A stretch of 64,000 nucleotides of DNA from Weissella sagaensis (GCF_005405285.1 NZ_BJDT01000005.1:94285-158284); one strand, 5' to 3'. Positions 45,605 through 53,512 are shown, counted from the stretch's first letter. The notes: generated by a model from the letters alone, not told the origin. Numbers and translations: made by a program.

Positions 45605-46277
45605 CGATTTCCTCCATTCGCTTGTATGTCATAATTCCTAATCTGTTTAACGTTTGAGCATCTAACTTAATGCCCTTTACGTGATATTTATTTTTAAATG
45701 TTGGCCAGCCTAATTGATGTGCCTCTTGATGATGTTCACGACATAAAGCAATTAAATGTTTTTGCCTGTGATCAACGAGATTTCTATCATTTCCCATGCC
45801 AACAGTGTCAAGATGATGAACATCTGCATGCTTGCCACAAATCACACATGACCGATATTTCAATGACTGGTACATATAAGCATCTAAGTCATCTTGATAA
45901 GTCAGTCCACTGTGTGTCATTGGCACATGATTTTTAAGCGCATATTCCAGTAGAAACGTGATGAATTGCCTGGCTGTCGTCATATCAGTATTTGCAAAAC
46001 TAAAATGTGATGTGCCCGTTTCAGCTGTAAATAAATACTTCATCCACTCTTTTTGCTCCTCGGGTAGATAGCCTGACCACGATGCAATTTCGCCGATAAT
46101 GGCATATGCCTTTTTTCGTTGCAAAACACTCAAATGTCGTTCATCTTGCACGTTCACAACAACTTGCGGTTGCTCCTCGGTAGTAAATAGGGACAAACTA
46201 GCTAACTCTTCTTGGCTTTCTAGTGAGACCACTATTTGATTACCTTTGACCGCTATTATACGTCCCCATAAATCCAT
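45567..46277 (-). CDS. Putative HNHc-type nuclease
   Basis: 236 residues. The C-terminal half has a Cys/His metal site ([22 protein letters not shown] and [14 protein letters not shown]), the HNHc_6 layout found in recombination modules of Firmicute phages. It lies between erf and ssb and overlaps ssb by 38 bp. It probably acts in phage recombination. Confidence 0.85.
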   Translation of the reverse strand: MDLWGRIIAVKGNQIVVSLESQEELASLSLFTTEEQPQVVVNVQDERHLSVLQRKKAYAIIGEIASWSGYLPEEQKEWMKYLFTAETGTSHFSFANTDMTTARQFITFLLEYALKNHVPMTHSGLTYQDDLDAYMYQSLKYRSCVICGKHADVHHLDTVGMGNDRNLVDHRQKHLIALCREHHQEAHQLGWPTFKNKYHVKGIKLDAQTLNRLGIMTYKRMEEIDDKQRRTNWQTN

Positions 46278-46912
46278 TACTTAATCCCTGCACGCAGCCA
46301 ATTAATAATTGCTTCCTTTTGTTGATCATTTAGATTGTTAAACGTGTAGAAACTATTAATGTTTGTATTAAATTGTTGGCTAATTGCTTGATACATTGCT
46401 TCTTCAGTGAAGCCATTCTTGTCTCTGAACGCTTTTGATACGCCACCAAACATTGAATTCAATTGATTTTTCGGTTGGCTTTGTGTTTTTTGTTGTGCTT
46501 TTGGTTGACCTTTAGGCGCTGCATTACCATCATCATCAACATCACTGGCAATGCCAAACACCATTGATAACGAATAACGTCTAGCGTATGTCTCTGCTGA
46601 ACCTTCTGCTTGTGCGCTGTTAGTACCACGATTGCCTAAATCTCCTGCAATAGGAGCGCCCTGTATTTCTAAGCGTTCACCATAGCCGTCAATTACTGTC
46701 CACATAACCCGTTCTCTTGGTTCGTTGTGCCAAAATATCTTAGCTCCCACTTTTCTTTTAGCTGCATTGATTGATGCAATAACTGCATCAAGCGTGACAT
46801 ATGATGATTTAAACATTGGATTACTTGCATCTTTTTTTGGTTGCTCAATAGCATCTTGTAGCGCTGACAAAGCTTCAAACAGCCCACTATATGTTGTATT
46901 TTCTTCAGTCAT
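46277..46912 (-). CDS. ERF-family single-strand annealing recombinase
   Basis: 211 residues. The ERF core (about 5-130) has GLFEALSALQDAIEQPKKDASNPMFKSSYVTLDAVI in pieces and the AEGSAETYARRYSLSMVFGI signature. A Gln/Pro/Lys linker and a small C-terminal domain follow. It anneals complementary single strands with the SSB of the same operon. Confidence 0.95.
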   Translation of the reverse strand: MTEENTTYSGLFEALSALQDAIEQPKKDASNPMFKSSYVTLDAVIASINAAKRKVGAKIFWHNEPRERVMWTVIDGYGERLEIQGAPIAGDLGNRGTNSAQAEGSAETYARRYSLSMVFGIASDVDDDGNAAPKGQPKAQQKTQSQPKNQLNSMFGGVSKAFRDKNGFTEEAMYQAISQQFNTNINSFYTFNNLNDQQKEAIINWLRAGIK

Positions 46913-46927
46913 TTTGACACCTCATTA

Positions 46928-47347
46928 TTATTCCCAAGTGGCGTAAGGCTTTGTGCCATGCACAATGTGTGGTTCAACATCACCGTTAATCACATCACCA
47001 AACTTTTCTTTCAGCTTGGCAGGACTTTTAACTAGTACGGCATCATAACCATATTTATAAATCATTTGTGCTTTAAAATCGTTGTTATCTGCATCAAATT
47101 CATCAGATTTACGATTTTTATGAACGTACCGACTAAATGTATGACCCGCTTCTAAGCGCTTGTCTATCTCTTTCTTAGCTACCTTCTTTGCTTTATCAGC
47201 AATCTTGAAAAGGTAATTAACTTCTTCAAGCGTACGATCGTCCATATTCTCAAAATCTTTAACGGTTAATTGTGTAACTGGCACCATTTCGCCATCTGTT
47301 GTAACAATTGTTGCAACGTGTGTATCGATTGCTTGTAATTCATCCAT
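46928..47347 (-). CDS. Hypothetical early phage protein, 139 aa
   Basis: 139 residues, helical and Lys-rich (EVNYLFKIADKAKKVAKKEIDKRLEAGHTFSRYVH). It lies directly upstream of erf, where host-nuclease inhibitors or recombination helpers often sit. No family recognised. AGGAGG-like site at the start. Confidence 0.65.
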   Translation of the reverse strand: MDELQAIDTHVATIVTTDGEMVPVTQLTVKDFENMDDRTLEEVNYLFKIADKAKKVAKKEIDKRLEAGHTFSRYVHKNRKSDEFDADNNDFKAQMIYKYGYDAVLVKSPAKLKEKFGDVINGDVEPHIVHGTKPYATWE

Positions 47348-47528
47348 GCCTATATTCCTCCGTATCTACTTTTGCATAGTTGCTCACTAAGAAGTCGGCT
47401 GCTTTGACGATAGGAACATTAACTCCCTCAACGTCAACTACTTCATCACCTAAATAAATCTCATCGCCCTCGAAGTCATATCCCCAAGGCTCATCATCAT
47501 TTGGTGGGTCAATTAAATCTTCTGGCAT
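47340..47528 (-). CDS. Acidic 62-aa early phage protein
   Basis: 62 residues, strongly acidic (MPEDLIDPPNDDEPWGYDFEGDEIYLGDEVV). Such small acidic proteins can be DNA mimics, but nothing here proves it. AAAGGAG site. It follows a structured leader (47529-47727). Confidence 0.6.
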   Translation of the reverse strand: MPEDLIDPPNDDEPWGYDFEGDEIYLGDEVVDVEGVNVPIVKAADFLVSNYAKVDTEEYRHG

Positions 47529-47727
47529 GTGTTGCTCCTTTCGTGCTAGAATAAAAGGGTAATTTCAGTTGATAATTCAATTACCAGAAGTCTAAATACT
47601 CCAATATTTAGACTTTTTTTATTGTTCTTCTTTCTCAGGTCAACTGCCTGCAACGACTGGCGTGTATATGAAATCGTGCAAATTTTTTATTCACACCAGC
47701 CTTTGACGACAGTTGACCCGATTTAAT
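47529..47727 (-). other. Structured noncoding leader with three stacked hairpins
   Basis: No gene. Read on the minus strand: a large inverted repeat GGTCAACTG...CAGTTGACC (47718-47639) with an inner CTGGTGTGAAT/ATATACACGCCAG-type pairing; a 10-bp hairpin AAGTCTAAAT/ATTTAGACTT (47620-47590); a third, GGTAATT/AATTACC (47584-47558); then the ribosome site of the 62-aa gene. The middle hairpin has a T-run only on the plus strand, so it would terminate plus-strand transcription. Confidence 0.6.
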
Positions 47728-47961
47728 TTAGAAGCGCTTTTCTGCTGCTTCTTTGCCGTCAATCAAGCGAATGATTAACCAAGCCAACATCAAGAATGCC
47801 AAGCTGATTATTCGGCTACTGATACGCAACCAGTACTTGATTGCTTCCCAATACTCAATTACCAACCAAAGTGCCCCACTCACTGCTAACACTGGCAGTA
47901 CAATGTATTTGATGATTAGCCACATTGCTTGAAACACTAAGCTCATATCACTGAAATTCAT
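47728..47961 (-). CDS. 77-aa membrane protein
   Basis: Two or three hydrophobic helices (MWLIIKYIVLPVLAVSGALWLVI and IISLAFLMLAWLIIRLI). I use the ATG at 47961 behind AAAGGAG; a frame to 48027 overlaps the previous gene without a site. Early operon, function unknown. Confidence 0.62.
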   Translation of the reverse strand: MNFSDMSLVFQAMWLIIKYIVLPVLAVSGALWLVIEYWEAIKYWLRISSRIISLAFLMLAWLIIRLIDGKEAAEKRF

Positions 47962-47974
47962 ATCTATCTCCTTT

Positions 47975-48175
47975 CTATATTTCTCTGTTGCCCCACTTGC
48001 GCAGTAATTTTTGAGAAAACCTACCATCTCTCACTTCAACGCCCGCCATTACAAACGTAGTTTCTTCCCTGATTTCTTGAAATTTTTCTTCTCCATAGCC
48101 CAGTAATGCAGCTGCTGTTGGTCCATCTAACCAAATGCGTTGCTCAATGGGAATCTCTGGCTTTGGTCTCGACAT
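47975..48175 (-). CDS. Small DNA-binding protein, excisionase-like
   Basis: 66 residues with a helix-turn-helix/winged pattern (IWLDGPTAAALLGYGEEKFQEIRE...GVEVRDGRFSQKLLRKW), the layout of small phage excisionase or helix_turn_helix_17 proteins that place a marker helix before a C-terminal wing. If it is Xis it would work with the integrase in excision. AGGAG site. Confidence 0.55.
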   Translation of the reverse strand: MSRPKPEIPIEQRIWLDGPTAAALLGYGEEKFQEIREETTFVMAGVEVRDGRFSQKLLRKWGNREI

Positions 48176-48177
48176 AG

Positions 48178-48579
48178 CTAATCTCCTGTATCACTCAAAT
48201 AATCTAAGTAGCTATTCATGAACTCTTTTGCCTGTTCATGCTTGGCTTCCTTATCGGTTTCTTCAAGGACATCAAATAGTTGGTCGACTAATCCATATGG
48301 ATCATTAACCTTATTACGCTCTGTTGAATTTGGTGTTTCGCCCATATCTTTAGCTAAATCTTCCATAGCAAGCGTTAATTGAGCGAATGTATCAGATACG
48401 TGCACGCTTAGATTTACATCTTCTGTTGTGTCATCTTTCAGACTGTTGATATCAGCTGAATGCATGGCAACCAGCAATTCGCTTGATAATTGAATGATGT
48501 CGTATTTATCAGGTACGAGCGTTGTTGCTGGTACATAGCGTTTAGTTTGTAATGCTGGATGTGATTTGTATTTAGTCAT
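48178..48579 (-). CDS. Hypothetical early phage protein, 133 aa
   Basis: 133 residues, acidic and helical, with SLKDDTTEDVNLSVHVSDTF and EETDKEAKHEQAKEFMNSYLDYL. It lies between the antirepressor and the excisionase-like gene. No family recognised. Confidence 0.6.
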   Translation of the reverse strand: MTKYKSHPALQTKRYVPATTLVPDKYDIIQLSSELLVAMHSADINSLKDDTTEDVNLSVHVSDTFAQLTLAMEDLAKDMGETPNSTERNKVNDPYGLVDQLFDVLEETDKEAKHEQAKEFMNSYLDYLSDTGD

Positions 48580-48581
48580 AA

Positions 48582-49343
48582 TTAATTCTCTCTTTCAATT
48601 GTTGGTAAAATGTCATCTACTTTTAGCAAGTTGTAAATGAATACACGTCCTTTTTGTGTCCATTTAGTATTCATTTTTACATCGCTACTACCATCTCTCT
48701 TAGTGATGTCAACCGTTGTGCTGAACGTATATCCCTTGTCTTGATACTTTGAATAAAGTACCCATTGACCGCCAATTTTGTATTGCACAGCTAAGCTGTG
48801 TAACTTGTTGTTCATCTGCTTAGCTGACCAACCATAATCTTTTGCAATTTGTGTAATAGTTACTAATGACTTTGATTGCATGATTTTGTCATAATAATCA
48901 GCCTTAGGTCGTGACTCTGAAACCTGCTGTGTGAGCAACACATTCTTTTCTCGCTCATTTTTTAATTCAGTCGCCACCTTGATTAATGTATCGGGATTTA
49001 ATAAAATTTCTTCAATCTTGTCGTTAGTTAGATACGCTCCGTGTTTGCGAATGCTTGGCAAGACTTCATGGTTTACCCAGCGCATAAATTGCTTAGCTTC
49101 TTTTTTACGGCTGCCACCAATAAACCGATATAGACCTGCTTCACTAATGACATTCGTTTCACCCTGACGCCCTAGATTGAATCTACCCCGTTCGTCATCG
49201 TCCAATCTCTTCAAGGCATCTGAAACATTTTTTATTTCTAATGCTTTTGCTACATCTACTGCTACGAACCAAACTTCATCATCAATTTCTACCGTTCGAA
49301 CATTCATTTGTTCAAAGTTAAATACCTGCACTTCATTACTCAT
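48582..49343 (-). CDS. Phage antirepressor (BRO-N + KilAC)
   Basis: 253 residues. The N-terminal BRO domain (1-105) reads VQVFNFEQMNVRTVEIDDEVWFVAVDVAKAL with GLYRFIGGSRKKEAKQFMRWV. The C-terminal KilAC/ANT domain (about 145-250) contains ITQIAKDYGWSAKQMNNKLHSL. Antirepressors block CI and drive lytic growth. It is expressed leftwards in the early operon after Cro. Confidence 0.93.
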   Translation of the reverse strand: MSNEVQVFNFEQMNVRTVEIDDEVWFVAVDVAKALEIKNVSDALKRLDDDERGRFNLGRQGETNVISEAGLYRFIGGSRKKEAKQFMRWVNHEVLPSIRKHGAYLTNDKIEEILLNPDTLIKVATELKNEREKNVLLTQQVSESRPKADYYDKIMQSKSLVTITQIAKDYGWSAKQMNNKLHSLAVQYKIGGQWVLYSKYQDKGYTFSTTVDITKRDGSSDVKMNTKWTQKGRVFIYNLLKVDDILPTIEREN

Positions 49344-49420
49344 GGTTACACCTACTTTCTTTGTTGTTATAATTGTTTTACTAGCTCATTTGCTTAGTTC
49401 CTGATGAAAGGAGACATACA

Positions 49421-49633
49421 ATGAATAAGGAGTTCCTTTACCACCGTCGTCTAAACAAAGACACTCAATTTAAATATGAAACTCCATCTTCCGAAGGTAG
49501 AAAAATTGAAACGATTGGCAGCCCTAATGCTTCTCGGTTTACTTTTGCCAACGGTGATGAATTGTTTCAAATAGTCTCAAAAGATTACGTTGATTTATTC
49601 AGCACTTTTGAGTTGAAAATTGAGACTTACTAA
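49421..49633 (+). CDS. 70-aa protein opposed to the early operon
   Basis: 70 residues from an ATG behind AAAGGAG, on the plus strand inside the leftward early region. A promoter candidate, TTACAC-16 nt-TATAAT, lies at 49347-49374. The product is beta-rich (RKIETIGSPNASRFTFANGDELFQIVSKDYVDLF). It ends 4 bp before the stop of the converging 47-aa gene. No family recognised; plus-strand expression suggests a lysogeny role. Confidence 0.62.
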   Translation: MNKEFLYHRRLNKDTQFKYETPSSEGRKIETIGSPNASRFTFANGDELFQIVSKDYVDLFSTFELKIETY

Positions 49634-49637
49634 CCTC

Positions 49638-49781
49638 TTAGGCATTCTTGATATCTTCAAGGATGCCTTTTTCTTTTCTAAACGCTTTATTTCCGTAAAA
49701 TAACAAGTCTCCATTGTTCATGTTGCCAACTACATATTTTGGTTTAAAACCATACCAGTTAGTTGTTTTTGTTTCTTCCAT
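49638..49781 (-). CDS. 47-aa early phage protein
   Basis: ATG at 49781 behind AAGGAGG. It starts MEETKTTNWYGFKPKYVVGN and has GDLLFYGNKAFRKEKG. It lies 12 bp after the Cro-like gene in the same direction. No family recognised. Confidence 0.6.
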   Translation of the reverse strand: MEETKTTNWYGFKPKYVVGNMNNGDLLFYGNKAFRKEKGILEDIKNA

Positions 49782-49793
49782 GTTTAAGCCTCC

Positions 49794-50024
49794 TTATAGT
49801 TCTAACCAGTTTTCGCCATCATATTTTGTATAAGTAAATAACTTGTTTAGGCATACATATGCTTGTCGATTATTTGCTTGTCCGTTCATCAATTGATAAA
49901 CGTAAGACTGTGTCCTACCAATGTGATTAGCAAGTTCTTCAACGTTTATTTGCTTATACTCGATGAAGTCTTTAAATCCTTTACGTGCATCAAATAATGT
50001 TTTGTTTGCTTCCTTAATGCTCAT
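49794..50024 (-). CDS. Cro-like regulator
   Basis: 76 residues from the ATG at 50024 behind GGGAGG; a TTG at 50051 gives a longer frame but has no site. The helix-turn-helix reads INVEELANHIGRTQSYVYQLMNGQANNRQAYVCLNKLF. It is divergent from CI across the operator region, the position of Cro, and is predicted to repress CI and promote lytic growth. Confidence 0.82.
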   Translation of the reverse strand: MSIKEANKTLFDARKGFKDFIEYKQINVEELANHIGRTQSYVYQLMNGQANNRQAYVCLNKLFTYTKYDGENWLEL

Positions 50025-50070
50025 AGGTTTAACCTCCCGTTTAATTTTCAAGTAAAATTCATTGACTTTT

Positions 50071-50252
50071 TTATAACTAAAGTTTAAACTTTAAGCATAG
50101 TTAAAAACCGCAATAAATCACTACATTTATCATGTCTACCTCGCCAAAAGTACATTTGATAATTGCTTGTTTTTTTGTTGCTTATTACTTGAATGACTTA
50201 AGTTTATAACTATAGTTTAATTACGTCAAGCGTTTTTACAACAAAAGTTTAA
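50071..50252. promoter_or_regulatory. Three-copy CI/Cro operator region
   Basis: Near-palindromic 17-mers occur three times: TTATAACTAAAGTTTAA at 50071-50087, TTATAACTATAGTTTAA at 50204-50220 and TTACAACAAAAGTTTAA at 50236-50252. The second matches its own reverse complement except at two positions. They flank and overlap the divergent promoters, as in lambdoid switches. Confidence 0.72.
50189..50216 (+). promoter_or_regulatory. CI promoter
   Basis: TTGAAT (50189-50194), 16-nt spacer, TATAGT (50211-50216). The -10 lies inside the middle operator copy, so bound repressor would block it. Confidence 0.55.
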
Positions 50253-50282
50253 ATTTATTTCGTTTAATTTGGAGAATTTACA

Positions 50283-50630
50283 ATGACAACATTTGAACGA
50301 ATTAAACAAACCGCAAAAGAACGTGGCTTAACTCTCAACCAATTGAATGATGCAGCGAAACTAAAAAATAATATTATCTACTCTTGGAAAAATAAAATGC
50401 CATCAGCTGAAAATCTTTCAAAAGTTGCTGACGTTCTAGGTGTATCGGTAGACTACCTATTAGGTAATACTGACGATATGCATGCAAATAAAAAGAATCC
50501 TGAAAAAATGGATTCCATCGAACTTTCTGAAGCATTACGTAAAGAAGGTGCTTCGCTTCAATTCGAGGGAAAAGAGATTTCAGATGAATATAAAAAAATA
50601 CTTTTAGGTATTTTACAGAACTTAAAATAA
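50283..50630 (+). CDS. CI-like phage repressor (XRE)
   Basis: 115 residues. The N-terminal helix-turn-helix (about 5-65) reads KERGLTLNQLNDAAKLKNNIIYSWKNKMPSAENLSKVADVLGVSVDYLLG, followed by a short C-terminal helical part. It lacks a LexA-like self-cleavage domain; the adjacent ImmA-like protease could serve for induction instead. It opens the lysogeny operon cI-immA-ltp-int. Confidence 0.9.
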   Translation: MTTFERIKQTAKERGLTLNQLNDAAKLKNNIIYSWKNKMPSAENLSKVADVLGVSVDYLLGNTDDMHANKKNPEKMDSIELSEALRKEGASLQFEGKEISDEYKKILLGILQNLK

Positions 50631-50639
50631 GGAACACAT

Positions 50640-51119
50640 ATGAATGATTTCTATTTTGAAAAATTAAAAGAACGTCAACTTAAAGAGCTTGAAGATATTA
50701 TTGATAATAAAATAACCAACGCTGGAATTGAAGTGGTATATGTGCATGCTCCAACTGATGATCCTGACTTAATTATTCCGTCTAGAAATTTAATGGTGAT
50801 TAACCTAGATTCAAATGTTAGCCAACCAATTGTCTATAGAAAAGGGCATGAATTTATACATTTTTTAACGGTAGATATTGATAGCATTAAGTCTTATTCA
50901 TATTCTCTTTATTGTAAGAAGTACGAGGAACGAACAGCAAACCAAGGAGCAATTAACTTATTTGCTAAAATAATGTATGCAGATTTACCAAATGAAGCCC
51001 GTGACTGGACAAAAATGATGGATCTATTTAATTTACCAAGCTGGTATGATCAAATGGTAATTGATGCTGTTTATGACGATCCAAAACAATTATTAATGAA
51101 CTATGAAAATGAATATTAA
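50640..51119 (+). CDS. ImmA/IrrE-like metallopeptidase
   Basis: 159 residues with HEFIHFL at about 77, the HExxH zinc site, in the ImmA/IrrE fold (MVINLDSNVSQPIVYRKGHEFIH; later EERTANQGAINLFAKIMY). Members cleave the partner repressor upon DNA damage signals. It starts 9 bp after the CI-like gene. This motif is complete, unlike the EExxHH variant of the chromosomal pair at 15251. Confidence 0.88.
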   Translation: MNDFYFEKLKERQLKELEDIIDNKITNAGIEVVYVHAPTDDPDLIIPSRNLMVINLDSNVSQPIVYRKGHEFIHFLTVDIDSIKSYSYSLYCKKYEERTANQGAINLFAKIMYADLPNEARDWTKMMDLFNLPSWYDQMVIDAVYDDPKQLLMNYENEY

Positions 51120-51172
51120 CACATACGTGCAACGACTGATTCACGTTAAAAGCTGTTTAAGGAGTGAGCAAA

Positions 51173-51826
51173 ATGGCTCGGGAAAAGAAACAAAAGAAAC
51201 CATTTTTCAAAAGAATTTGGGTATGGGTAGTTATTGTATTGGTTGCGCTAATTGCAATTGGTTCAATTAATGGTAGTGACGAAACTACTACTAGTAATGA
51301 CAGCTCTAATGATGCTTCAAAAGCTGCTAACAGTTCTAGCAGCGCAGAAGAAGCTGATACTAAAGGAGCAAGTAAAAATCAATTAAGCGCCCTACTAAAG
51401 GCTAAGACATACTCATCAATGATGCACATGTCAAAGCAAGCAATATTTGCTCAATTAACTGCATCTACTGGCGATAAGTTTTCACAAGAAGATGCACAAT
51501 ACGCAGTAGATCATTTGAAAGCTGATTATAATAAAAACGCTTTGAAAAAGGCTGAAGATTACTCAAAGCAACAAAACATGTCAAAAGAAGGCATTCGCCG
51601 ACAGTTAACAGCAAGCACAGGAGAGAAATTTACAGAAGAAGAAGCTCAATATGCTGTTGATAATCTCAAAGCTGATTACAACAAGAATGCTTTGAATAAA
51701 GCTAAAGATTATCGTAATCAACAAAATTTAAGTCCTGAACAAATTAGAGAACAATTAACCTCTCAAACTGGAGAATTATTTACGCCTGAAGAGGCTGATT
51801 ATGCAATTCAACATTTAGGAGACTAA
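51173..51826 (+). CDS. Ltp-like membrane-anchored superinfection exclusion protein
   Basis: 217 residues from the ATG at 51173 behind AAGGAG; a GTG three codons earlier overlaps that site. One transmembrane helix (FFKRIWVWVVIVLVALIAIGSIN) is followed by a Ser/Asn linker and three repeats of 45-50 residues, each with QLTASTGxxFxxExAQYAVDxLxADYNKNAL. These are Ltp-family helix-turn-helix repeats; Ltp of phage TP-J34 blocks DNA entry of other phages. Here a membrane helix replaces the lipobox. Its place in the lysogeny operon fits expression from the prophage. Confidence 0.85.
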   Translation: MAREKKQKKPFFKRIWVWVVIVLVALIAIGSINGSDETTTSNDSSNDASKAANSSSSAEEADTKGASKNQLSALLKAKTYSSMMHMSKQAIFAQLTASTGDKFSQEDAQYAVDHLKADYNKNALKKAEDYSKQQNMSKEGIRRQLTASTGEKFTEEEAQYAVDNLKADYNKNALNKAKDYRNQQNLSPEQIREQLTSQTGELFTPEEADYAIQHLGD

Positions 51827-51829
51827 ACA

Positions 51830-51923
51830 AAAAAACACGTACACCCCTATCGCCAAACAGTAGTGTACGTGCTCCATATATTAACAAGCGTTTTGTGCGC
51901 TTAAATTACATATCTAAGTATAC
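51830..51923 (-). ncRNA. Candidate small RNA beside the integrase (lacto-int-like)
   Basis: On the minus strand a TATACT (51923-51918) with a weak -35 precedes a hairpin AAGCG-7 nt-CGCTT (51902-51886) and then a terminator hairpin CACGTACAC/GTGTACGTG (51871-51836) with TTTTTTT. The RNA would be about 80 nt and encodes nothing. Conserved small RNAs next to integrases in Lactobacillales phages are known (lacto-int motif). The match is by position and shape; I could not check the covariance model. Confidence 0.55.
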
Positions 51924-51987
51924 CAGACCTGGATATGTCTTTAAACTATCTATATTTTTTACATGAAAGGTTAGGTTTAAACTAATT

Positions 51988-53073
51988 ATGGCTGATATCG
52001 AAAAACGTGGCTCTAAGTACTTAGCCCGTGTATCATATAAAGAAAAAGGTAAATATAGAAGAAAAAGCAAAGGTGGTTTTACAACCAAAAGTGCCGCTAA
52101 AGCATGGATAAGACAACAAGAATCCGATAAAACCACTAGTCAATTCACAGTTGATAGTAAGCAGACCTTCCCCGATTATTTCCAATCATGGTGTGAATTA
52201 TATAGATCGGACGTGAGTGATGCACAAAAGCGTTGGCATAAATTTGCTTACAACGTTTATTCAAAACGATTGAACAATGTTTCGTTAGCTAAATTAACGC
52301 GTCCGATATTGCAACGCTTCTTAAATGGCTTAGCAAAAGATTACGCTTTTAGTACTGTCAAAAAACTTAAGACATATCTAGTGCAGTCTATCAAAGGCGC
52401 TTTATATGATGGTTTGATTTCCACTGACCCGACAATTGGTTTAACTTATACGGGAAAAGATGGAAAAAATAAAGACTTAAAATTTTTAGAAGAACCACAA
52501 ATGAAAGCGTTGATTGAATTTTTAACTAGCATTCCAATATTTGAACGCAGTGTTAGCGACATGATGATCATAATGGCGTTAAATACTGGCGCAAGATATG
52601 AAGAAGTCGCCGCCTTAACTTGGAGCGATTTAACTAGTAATTCTATTTCTATCAACAAAGCATGGGATCAAGTATCACACAAAATTAAAGAAACAAAAAA
52701 TAAATCATCTAATCGTGTGGTAAGTGTTCCTAACAATTTAATTATTGATTTAAAAGCATGGTCTCCTGTTCATAACAATAATGACTTCATATTTTGTAAT
52801 GAAGAAACTGGTTTGCCACAAACAAGTAATGCTGCTAATAAAAAATTGCAGAAAGTGTTAATTGAAATTAAATCACCTAAAAGGATTACCTTTCATGGTC
52901 TTAGACATACTCACGCAAGTTGGTTACTTTCAAATAATGTTGATGTTAAATACGTCTCTGAAAGACTAGGTCATTCAACAATTACCATGACATTAGATAT
53001 ATATACTCATCTATTACAAAAGACCAGAACCCATGAAGAGCAAAAATCAATTTCATTGTTATCACAACTATAA
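51988..53073 (+). CDS. int: Tyrosine-type site-specific integrase
   Basis: 361 residues. The N-terminal arm-binding domain (KYLARVSYKEKGKYRRKSKGGFTTKSAAKAW), the SAM-like core-binding domain (about 55-150) and the catalytic domain follow in order. Catalytic residues are in NTGARYEEVAALTW (Arg), FHGLRHTHASWLL (His-x-x-Arg) and GHSTITMTLDIYTH (Tyr). It recombines attP with the tRNA-Arg attB. It lies next to attR, and its stop is followed at once by arm-type repeats. Confidence 0.97.
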   Translation: MADIEKRGSKYLARVSYKEKGKYRRKSKGGFTTKSAAKAWIRQQESDKTTSQFTVDSKQTFPDYFQSWCELYRSDVSDAQKRWHKFAYNVYSKRLNNVSLAKLTRPILQRFLNGLAKDYAFSTVKKLKTYLVQSIKGALYDGLISTDPTIGLTYTGKDGKNKDLKFLEEPQMKALIEFLTSIPIFERSVSDMMIIMALNTGARYEEVAALTWSDLTSNSISINKAWDQVSHKIKETKNKSSNRVVSVPNNLIIDLKAWSPVHNNNDFIFCNEETGLPQTSNAANKKLQKVLIEIKSPKRITFHGLRHTHASWLLSNNVDVKYVSERLGHSTITMTLDIYTHLLQKTRTHEEQKSISLLSQL

Positions 53074-53076
53074 TTT

Positions 53077-53129
53077 TAGTGGCAAATCTAGTGGCAAATT
53101 TTTTGGAAAACCACGGGAAGCCACGGGAA
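53077..53129 (+). repeat. Right-arm repeats: TAGTGGCAAAT twice, CCACGGGAA twice
   Basis: TAGTGGCAAAT lies at 53077-53087 and 53089-53099, matching the left arm. CCACGGGAA lies at 53111-53119 and 53121-53129. These are likely integrase arm-type and accessory (Xis or IHF-like) sites. Confidence 0.65.
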
Positions 53130-53221
53130 AATATAGTAATTGAGATATTTATTTATTAACGCAAAACGTTGATATAACAGCATTTTAAGTATGCATACAG
53201 TATTTATAACTAGCAATCCTA

Positions 53222-53269
53222 ATTCCCCCCAGGTCCATTTTATAGATGCTATAAACGTTGATATAAAGG
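53222..53269 (+). repeat. Right attachment site (attR core), 48-bp direct repeat
   Basis: Exact copy of 16291-16338. The prophage between them is about 36.9 kb. A weaker partial copy (AAACGTTGATATAACAGCATTT) lies 60 bp upstream, near 53165. Confidence 0.95.
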
Positions 53270-53312
53270 TATTCACATTGTACCTAGTGCCGAATTGGTG
53301 TCCAATTTATTT

Positions 53313-53349
53313 GACTGACTAAATCATTAAAGATTTAGTCAGTTTTTTT
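53313..53349 (+). terminator. Original chromosomal terminator of tRNA-Arg
   Basis: CTGACTAAATC and GATTTAGTCAG form a perfect 11-bp hairpin followed by seven T on the plus strand, 44 bp beyond attR. In the uninfected chromosome it would lie about 60 bp after tRNA-Arg. I see nothing more in 53350-53512. Confidence 0.8.
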
Positions 53350-53512
53350 AATTTTATTTTATTAGCAGCAACCCATTAAATTAAAAACATCACTAAACTA
53401 CAAAAGAACGATCAACACCACCTTTATATCATACTCTAAATTAGTCAATTATTTTGTATAGCCTAATTATAGGGGATAAATTACCATTTTTAATCCTTTA
53501 ATTGTTGTATTT

